This document shows, piece by piece, positions 57,736 through 64,000 of a stretch of 64,000 nt of DNA (the first letter of the stretch is position 1; every line of letters begins with the position of its first letter). The DNA is from Meandrina meandrites (lineage: Eukaryota; Cnidaria; Anthozoa; Scleractinia; Meandrinidae). The notes under the pieces are model-generated. The model made no database searches and was not told the DNA's origin. It saw nothing but the letters and a program-made list of their open reading frames with translations. The DNA is taken from positions 4,184,001 through 4,248,000 of the forward strand of contig OY855906.1 in NCBI GenBank assembly GCA_963693305.1, read 5' to 3'. The translations under genes and the position numbers were made by a program.

Positions 57736-60591
57736 TAGGCAACCTCCACACTGAAGGATGTAAATTCTTCAGTATTACAATGTAAGTAATATGTAAATAT
57801 ATTTGTTAAAATGTTTTAAAATAGTATCTATAGGGGCAAAAAGGCTTGAGCCACGCTCGACAACCATCCCCGTTTGTTTCATACAGTTAGACCCCGCTAA
57901 TCGAACTCGGTTATTTCGAATTCCCCGTTATTTCGAACTAAAACTCATTTCCCTTTGACTTGCCCTTCAGTTATTTACTATCGGCTATAGGTAAAACGTA
58001 GATAAGAAATTTACAGCGTAGAAGGAGAAGGAAAACCCGAAGTGATAAAATAAAAGTAATAGATTTCCTCATTACAATAGTTAAGATAATATTGACAAAA
58101 AACTATTTTCAAATGGCATAAATGCTATTGCTAAATTACAAGATAGACGGCTAAAGATTAGAGGATTAAAGGATTTTTTGCAGGTGTAATAGTTGCTACA
58201 GATGTGCACAGATATACTTTTACAATTAGATTATGAGCTCGAGATTTCTCAGTTGGAGGTGACAGATGATGAGGTTGCAGGAGAAGAACAAACCAACACT
58301 GCATAGAAATCAAGAACAAATAATCTAATTGTTTTAATTAAAACTACGTAGGGTTCAAACTTGACAAGGCTAGTGCGGTTGTACTCGCGATAAAGCAAAA
58401 TTTGGTCCTTGATAGCTTGTGGTAAATTGTGTCTGGTGACAAGACGAACAGGCAAACAGTGCTTGTTCTACAAAGGTAGATTTTCTCGTATAGGTTCGAT
58501 TTTTGTTTTGTTAAGAGAATTAAAAGAAATGATTAAACTTTCTAGGTAGGACAAGCTCAACGTATCTGAAGGAATATACAGATTTAACTACTTTATTTTA
58601 AAAAGCGAATGCCTATAAATTTAACTTCCAAAAATCGTATTAATGATTAAACAAGGTCTCACTGAGGGAGCATCAATATTATGCTTATGGAGCGTATTCA
58701 CATGACGTCACGGTAGCCATATTGGTGTTCCAAGGCTGTTCCAAGGCAAAGAAACAGCGGCCATATTGGTGTACCAAGCCATCCCACCAGGAATTAAAAT
58801 CTAGTAATGGCGCCAATTAACAATGCCAGGCTATGACGAAAAAAAGACATTTATTTACCCTGATGAATGAGCGATAACAGAAATGGAAAATTAATTTTTT
58901 TGGTTTGATTTTCGGCATGAAATACTAAAACAAATGAAAAGCTTTAATTTGTAATGTCAGATAAAGAACAAACCACAAGTCAGAGTTTTGGCAGTTGCCG
59001 AAGTTCCTTTTTATATAGAATTCTTAAAATAACAATAAATTGGCTCCATTTTAAAGTTGTGTGTAGAAAACAAATGCAAACCAGTCCAATGATTGGACAA
59101 CAACGAAAAGGAATAAAAAGGATTAAAATGGGAATTTGAAATTTCAACGACCGGACATGCGAAAACAGATGGTAATTGATTTCCTAGAGTAATTTAATTA
59201 CTTCTTGTAAAAACCTGCTCAACACTTAACCTAAATTCTCTGAAAAGGCCTTCCACTCTGGTGTATCATTACAATGGGCTATTGAAAAGAGATATCTTTG
59301 GTGATAAAATTACTTTCAATAAAGATGGTCTTTTATGTTACAGGAATCTTTAACACAAAATTGATGTAACAAGAGTATGTAACCAGATACAGGTTTTCAA
59401 AGGCAATTCACCTGCTACCTGTAACAGGGCAAAAGAAACATTCAACCTCCTTATCCTTGTAAATGAGTATAGACAACTTGTTTTTTTGTTTGGTGGGGGG
59501 AGGGGGGACGAGATGGCACGATCATTCGCAAAAGACATATTGTTATTGAGGTTTAATTTTAGGACGTTCATGTATGCAAACAGAATATTTATGGAACACC
59601 AGCTTAAAAACTAAGAAGCGTTTCAGGGTACGAGGAATGCTGTTTACTACTCATCTACATCTTGAACAAAGAGTGCTAATTGAACGTCAAAACTAAAAAT
59701 TGCTTGGAAACGTGATGAGAGCGTCTGTTAGAGGGTGTATTACCAATTGCCTCACCCACAAGCCGCTTTGTGATCCAACAACAACAAAAAATAAAAGCAC
59801 TGTGTTTGGGGACATCTCATCAAACTTTTGCACATGCTGTAAAAGATTTCTTCATAAAAACTTTTTGGAAATAATTTCCTAAACACTAAATTTGTCTTTT
59901 AAGATGTACTGATTTGTGTGTATGCAGATCTTATACTAACCAATCAACTTTGTTTTACAATCTATTATTTCTATTCAGCAATAAAAAAACAAACAGCTCA
60001 CTCAAGACAGAATTGAAATTTTCAATTTATTTTCGGAAGGAAGTGATAGTGAGAAAAAAAAACAGAAAACGAGCTGTATAGAAGAATATGCCAATAAAAA
60101 ACCGCACCGGATTCAGTTTAAAGATATAACTTAGCTACGTTTTTTCAATTTTAAGCTTAAAGGATTAGCTGGCTTATGAATTTGTTCGCAAACCAGAGGA
60201 TGTATAGATTAAGACATATTGCTGCAATTGTTAAGATTGTGTCGAGAACTAATGGCAGCCAATTAAAGTTGACGACGACACTGTACTTATCTCTTGTCAA
60301 TGCAAATTCTCTGAAAGCCCTTCCGTTTCTATTGTCATAATGCGTTAAAAAGGTTTGCATTTTAAAGTGCTCTATTAAGTGTTACGGGGAGTTGATTTGA
60401 GCAATCTGCTAGTCATCATTTCTATATTTTCTTAACAGAGAATCGCAATATGCTCAGAACAGTGGAGACTCTAGGATCATCAAACCAGATAACTTCGTAA
60501 CTGTGGGTTTAAACTTTGCATATGCTACACAGGATGTTTACCGCCAGAATTTAGCTGAAATCTAAAAAGCATCGTTTACAGTTAGCGAACA

Positions 60592-61650
60592 ATGTCCTCC
60601 TCGGGCTATACAATGGAAATCATTTTAACTTCAATCTTCATGATCACTGTTTCTGTTGTGGCTGTTATCGGAAATTTCTTGGTCATCCTCGCCATCTTGT
60701 GGAACAAAAGGCTTCGCACGGTGTGCAACTTTCTCTTCCTTAACCTAGCAGTGGCCGACATGCTTCAAGGAGCTATCGCTATGCCGCTACGTCTCGCCGA
60801 TCAACTGAATCAAACAGACAACAGTCCTCTGATTCCATGCCTGGTGGTCATACCGCTAACAGTATTTCTGTTCGGCGCATCCAACTTTAACTTGGCGCTA
60901 ATAAGTCTTGACCGATATCTGGCATTGCGGCGACCTTTCATCTACCCAACCCTGGCTGAACCGCGCAGAGCAGCGTTCATCGTCGCGATATTCTGGGTGT
61001 TGATTTTCATCATCGCATTTCTGCCTATTATGGGATGGGGAGCCGCAGACACCGCTAATGTGACTGATATTTGCTTGTATTCCACCACGCTGAGCAGAGA
61101 GTATCTTTTCATATTGTTTTCCATCGTAAATTTAGCTGTGGTCATAATTCTTGCGTTTACCAACTATTTCATTCTCAAAACTGCTCGGAATCAGATTCGT
61201 CGTATAAACGTCAACAAAAGTCACGGATCGGTTGTGGACGGACAATCTTCCGTTGGCATGGAAACTGAATCAGTTGTGGTTGTCAGTACTGTCCAATCCA
61301 CGTCCGACACAAATAACGACCAAGCGCACGTGGCGAGGGCGCGCGCGGCGGGCCCTGGTAAAGAGCGAAGAGCAACCAAGATTGTACTGATCGTTGTCGG
61401 TATCTTTGTGTTCTTGACAACGCCAATCACAGTGATTGACATTATCAGTTTGTTGGGTTGTCCTTCCTGCACTCCACTGACTTTAGTCAAAATAACTGTA
61501 TTTATGGCATACGCTAACGCTTGTGTGAACGTGTTTATATACGCAGGCTTCAACACAGAAATGAGAAATACTTGGGTTGCAATTTTACGGAGAGCCAGAG
61601 AAGCAACAGCAGCAATTTCGAGTCGTTTCAGTGGCGAGCAAGCGATGTGA
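60592..61650 (+). CDS. Class A (rhodopsin-like) G-protein-coupled receptor, copy 2
   Basis: Intronless frame of 352 residues, paralogue of 54572-55597. Landmarks: Asn28, Asp56, Cys83, DRY at 107-109, Trp135, Cys161, LTTP with Pro278, and N313-V-F-I-Y317 in TM7 (canonical proline absent). From TM1 to the end of TM5 and from KERRATK through TM7 it is almost residue-identical to copy 1. The N-terminus (MSSSGYTMEIIL), the third intracellular loop (~211-255) and the C-tail (ending RFSGEQAM) differ. Copy 2's loop has ESVVVVSTVQSTSDTNND where copy 1 has QSVTIVSVRSTNENEVED. A 5' UTR acceptor (CTTAACAG) is likely at 60438. Ligand unknown. Confidence 0.9.
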   Translation: MSSSGYTMEIILTSIFMITVSVVAVIGNFLVILAILWNKRLRTVCNFLFLNLAVADMLQGAIAMPLRLADQLNQTDNSPLIPCLVVIPLTVFLFGASNFNLALISLDRYLALRRPFIYPTLAEPRRAAFIVAIFWVLIFIIAFLPIMGWGAADTANVTDICLYSTTLSREYLFILFSIVNLAVVIILAFTNYFILKTARNQIRRINVNKSHGSVVDGQSSVGMETESVVVVSTVQSTSDTNNDQAHVARARAAGPGKERRATKIVLIVVGIFVFLTTPITVIDIISLLGCPSCTPLTLVKITVFMAYANACVNVFIYAGFNTEMRNTWVAILRRAREATAAISSRFSGEQAM

Positions 61651-62049
61651 AATAAGACGGCTGCAGATATAAGCTCTGGATTTTTTTCTGGAGCCGAAAG
61701 ATTTTTGGGTCGAAATCTTTACAAGAAATAATTCATCCGAAAGCCCTCACGCTGTATCAGAATCTAGAATCTATAGTTAAAATCGAGAAAATATGCGAGC
61801 TTTGCAATAATTGCGAACGAAAACTGGGATTGCATTGCTTGAATGACAGTAAGGTGTAAAGTTTGAAAACCAATGCAACGAGAACTGGGTAAACGTACTA
61901 GAGTAAGAAACTCAAAACGCGTGCGCAAACCGTATTTCTTACTTGTTCCAAATACGCATACGCACTCCAGAAATTGAGCGAGGAAGCATGGCAGAGAGGC
62001 TAGAGAGCTGGACTCGAGCTCCCGAGTCGCGGGTTTAAATCCCGTTCTG

Positions 62050-62400
62050 GCAATTCTAGAACACGAGAGGACGGCGGAAATCGACCCTAGCAGGGCCTTG
62101 GCACGACAAACGAAGGGCTCTGGGGACATAAAATTTTTGAATTAATTCGAAATTTTTTGATTGGCTGTTTGAAACAAAGAAATCTTGAGCGAAAGCAAAA
62201 ACAACAACGCCATGACTCTCCCACACAGTATATGGAAACATCACGAATGCATGCATGAAGAACCGGAAGTCCTAGAATCTAGCTTGGAAATCCTTTGTGT
62301 CCAGAGTCCTCCGTTTCTCGTACCGAAGTCCCGCTGGCTAAGAGAAGCGAAAAGGGCTATGGGGACTAGAATGACCACTGGCTGGTGTTGTTCTCTGTAG
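62050..62400. repeat. Interspersed repeat related to 29425-29640
   Basis: Contains AGCAGGGCCTTGGCACGAC, AAGGGCTCTGG, then in inverse CCAGAGTCCTCCGTTTCTCG, CCGCTGGCTAAGAGAAGCG and AAAAGGGCTATGGGGAC. These blocks match 29425-29640. The opposed orientation of the halves suggests an element with inverted ends. Confidence 0.55.
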
Positions 62401-62559
62401 TTTGCAGTTCAACTCCTCGGCTGTCGTTTGTAAATTGGCAACTGGTCTGCCTGCTGCCATGTGGGTATTTTAACCTTGTTACGTTCATTCAAAATATTTG
62501 TTTCAATGTTTGTTCCATACGGCTAGTATTACCCGCTTCTCTCTCCATTATTGACTTTA

Positions 62560-63490
62560 ATCCGGGGGTGGGGGTTGGGACGGGGGCGGCCTCCCATATG
62601 GACGGGGCGGGGATGGTCGTCGTCTCGGTTAGGGGGGGGGGGGGGGGAATTATGAATTTTAGAGAGGATCTTAGAGGGTTTCAGGTTCGCACGCCAGACT
62701 TTTTAGCCGTCAAGGTCTCGCTTAGGGTTGCACGTGAAGAAATAGAAAACGCCACCATACCAAGTTGGTGGTCACGCCATGATACTAAGTTGGCGGTCAC
62801 GCCATGATACTAAGTTGGCGGTCACGCTATCATACTAAGTTGGCCGTCACGCCATGATACTAAGTTGGCGGTCACGCCATGATACTAAGTTGGCGGTCAC
62901 GCTATCATACCAAGTTGGCGGTCACGCCATGATACTAAGTTGGCGGTCACGCCATGATACTAAGTTGGCGGTCACGCCATGATACTAAGTTGGCGGTCAC
63001 GCTATCATACTAAGTTGGCCGTCACGCCATCATACGAAGTTGGCCGTCACGCTATCATACTAAGTTGGCGGTCACGCCATCATACTAAGTTGGCGGTCAC
63101 GCCATCATACTAAGTTGGCCGTCATGCCATCATACTAAGTTGGCCGTCACGCTATCATACTAAGTTGGCCGTCACGCCATCATACGAAGTTGGCCGTCAC
63201 GCCATGATACTAAGTTGGCAGTCACGCCATCATGCAAAGTTGGCAGTCACGCCATCATACTAAGTTGGCGGCCACGCCATCATTCTAAGTTCGCTGCAAC
63301 GTCATCATACTAAGTTCGCTGTCGCGCCATCATACTAAGTTGGCGATCCAGACCGATCGGGCATGAAAAATGGTATCTTTTAGGGGTAAAAAGAAGCTTT
63401 GGCCACGCCCAGATTGATCCCCTGTAGGGTTCAATTCAATTTTTTTCGACGAGAATTCTCTTCCTTTTCATATGGCAGTCCCACCCCAAC
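62560..63490. mobile_element. Expanded copy of the poly-G MITE family carrying a minisatellite
   Basis: The left part (GGCGGCCTCCCATATGGACG, GGGGATGGTCGTCGTCTCGG, G16 at 62632-62647, GAGAGGATCTTAGAGGG) matches 3340-3530. The right part (TTTGGCCACGCCCAGATTGA to CATATGGCAGTCCC) matches the right half of 5797-6134. Between them sits the 25-bp array at 62749-63348. Confidence 0.7.
62749..63348 (+). repeat. 25-bp minisatellite, ~24 units
   Basis: Unit GATACTAAGTTGGCGGTCAC + GCCAT, 25 bp. Variants alternate between GGCGG and GGCCG and between CCATGATAC, CCATCATAC and CTATCATAC. The last units are more diverged (GTTCGCTGCAACGTC). It grew inside the poly-G element at the point where the 3340 copy has a single GCTATCATG. 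Confidence 0.9.
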
Positions 63491-63582
63491 TGGTGTTCCT
63501 AACTTACCGAAGCGTAAGACACAGGGGAAACGCAAACATAGGGCCAGTAAAAAATAAAGACAGCGCACACGTAATGTAGATA

Positions 63583-63623
<41 letters not shown>
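63583..63623 (+). repeat. AAT/TAA trinucleotide microsatellite
   Basis: About 13 uninterrupted TAA units. Confidence 0.9.
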
Positions 63624-63624
<1 letters not shown>

Positions 63625-64000
63625 GGTTACAGAATTATAATGTTATTGTTGAGTATTATCGTGCTTAACGCATAACGTAATAAAGATGATACAACGAGAA
63701 TAGGATAGACTGTCCAAAAGTTTAATTTTTTCCGCCCAATCCGTAATTGATCTTTTAAATGTAACTGAATTATTTGATCTTGAAACTATTTGTCCATGCG
63801 GGAACGGCATAACGTTGTGTTATCGTACACTACAACTGGCCTATTGGGTATTATTTCTCATCATTTGAATCCATAACAAGTTATTGTAGTTTCCTGTGAA
63901 TTAGAAAAGCATTGTGTTATATGTAGAATGGGCAGTCTTACGGCACACTGCTGTGAGAAAAACTCGCAACTAGAAACCCCAAAACTCACTGAATCATTAT
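63624..64000. other. Right-end spacer
   Basis: AT-rich, no recognisable gene, repeat or site seen up to the window end. Confidence 0.5.

Larger units (their letters stand above)
55598..60591. other. Spacer between the two GPCR genes
   Basis: No other gene seen. It contains an imperfect inverted repeat around 55822-55938 and MITE-like palindromes at 56773-56958 and 56961-57066. The inverted 13-bp satellite lies at 57214-57735, and a fragment with GTTAGACCCCGCTAATCGAA near 57886 resembles the end of a TA-targeting element. A GACGTCACGGTAGCCATATT repeat lies near 58696. The 5' flanks of the two receptors are not alike. Confidence 0.6.

Noticed and set aside
62749..63348. CRISPR-like array
   Set aside because: Units are contiguous 25-bp tandem repeats with no spacers, in a eukaryotic genome.

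Overview
This 64 kb window is nuclear DNA of an animal, very probably an anthozoan cnidarian and most likely a stony coral. The evidence is intron-containing genes with GT/AG splice sites, metazoan-only gene families, AT-rich spacer DNA, and many short inverted-repeat elements. One class of short interspersed element has a tRNA-like head. The species cannot be fixed from the sequence alone.

Four multi-exon genes lie on the minus strand and were rebuilt exon by exon with matching intron phases. (1) 2953-10146 is a TRIM-type E3 ubiquitin ligase of 6 exons and 491 residues (RING, two B-boxes, coiled coil, COS-like helix, FN3). (2) 11997-24047 is parkin (PRKN), an RBR E3 ligase of 11 coding exons and 443 residues. 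(3) 27046-28901 is a myosin essential light chain of 154 residues. (4) 31048-36172 is a three-SH3 protein resembling Drosophila Dlish, of 375 residues. A single-exon Myb/SANT-like (trihelix) regulator at 16512-17591 lies on the opposite strand inside a parkin intron.

About 18 kb (36.2-54.5 kb) has no gene I can support. On its right are two near-identical single-exon class A GPCR genes on the plus strand (54572-55597 and 60592-61650). Their membrane cores are almost identical in DNA, while the third intracellular loop and both termini differ.

The rest is rich in mobile DNA. It includes a Tc1/mariner-like element with ~225-bp inverted repeats, inserted in an older TTAA-flanked repeat. There are TTAA foldback MITEs, hAT-like MITEs with 8-9 bp duplications and a MITE family ending in poly-G. 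There are also tRNA-derived SINEs with a V-SINE-like core, a 25-bp minisatellite, and a 13-bp satellite arranged as a ~500-bp inverted repeat.

Two neighbouring genes (TRIM ligase and parkin) both act in ubiquitin transfer, but nothing in the sequence shows co-regulation. I see no evidence of a wholly new gene system. The most unusual signals are the GPCR pair with a conversion-like pattern, the conserved but tail-divergent parkin with its nested gene, and the layered repeat architecture.
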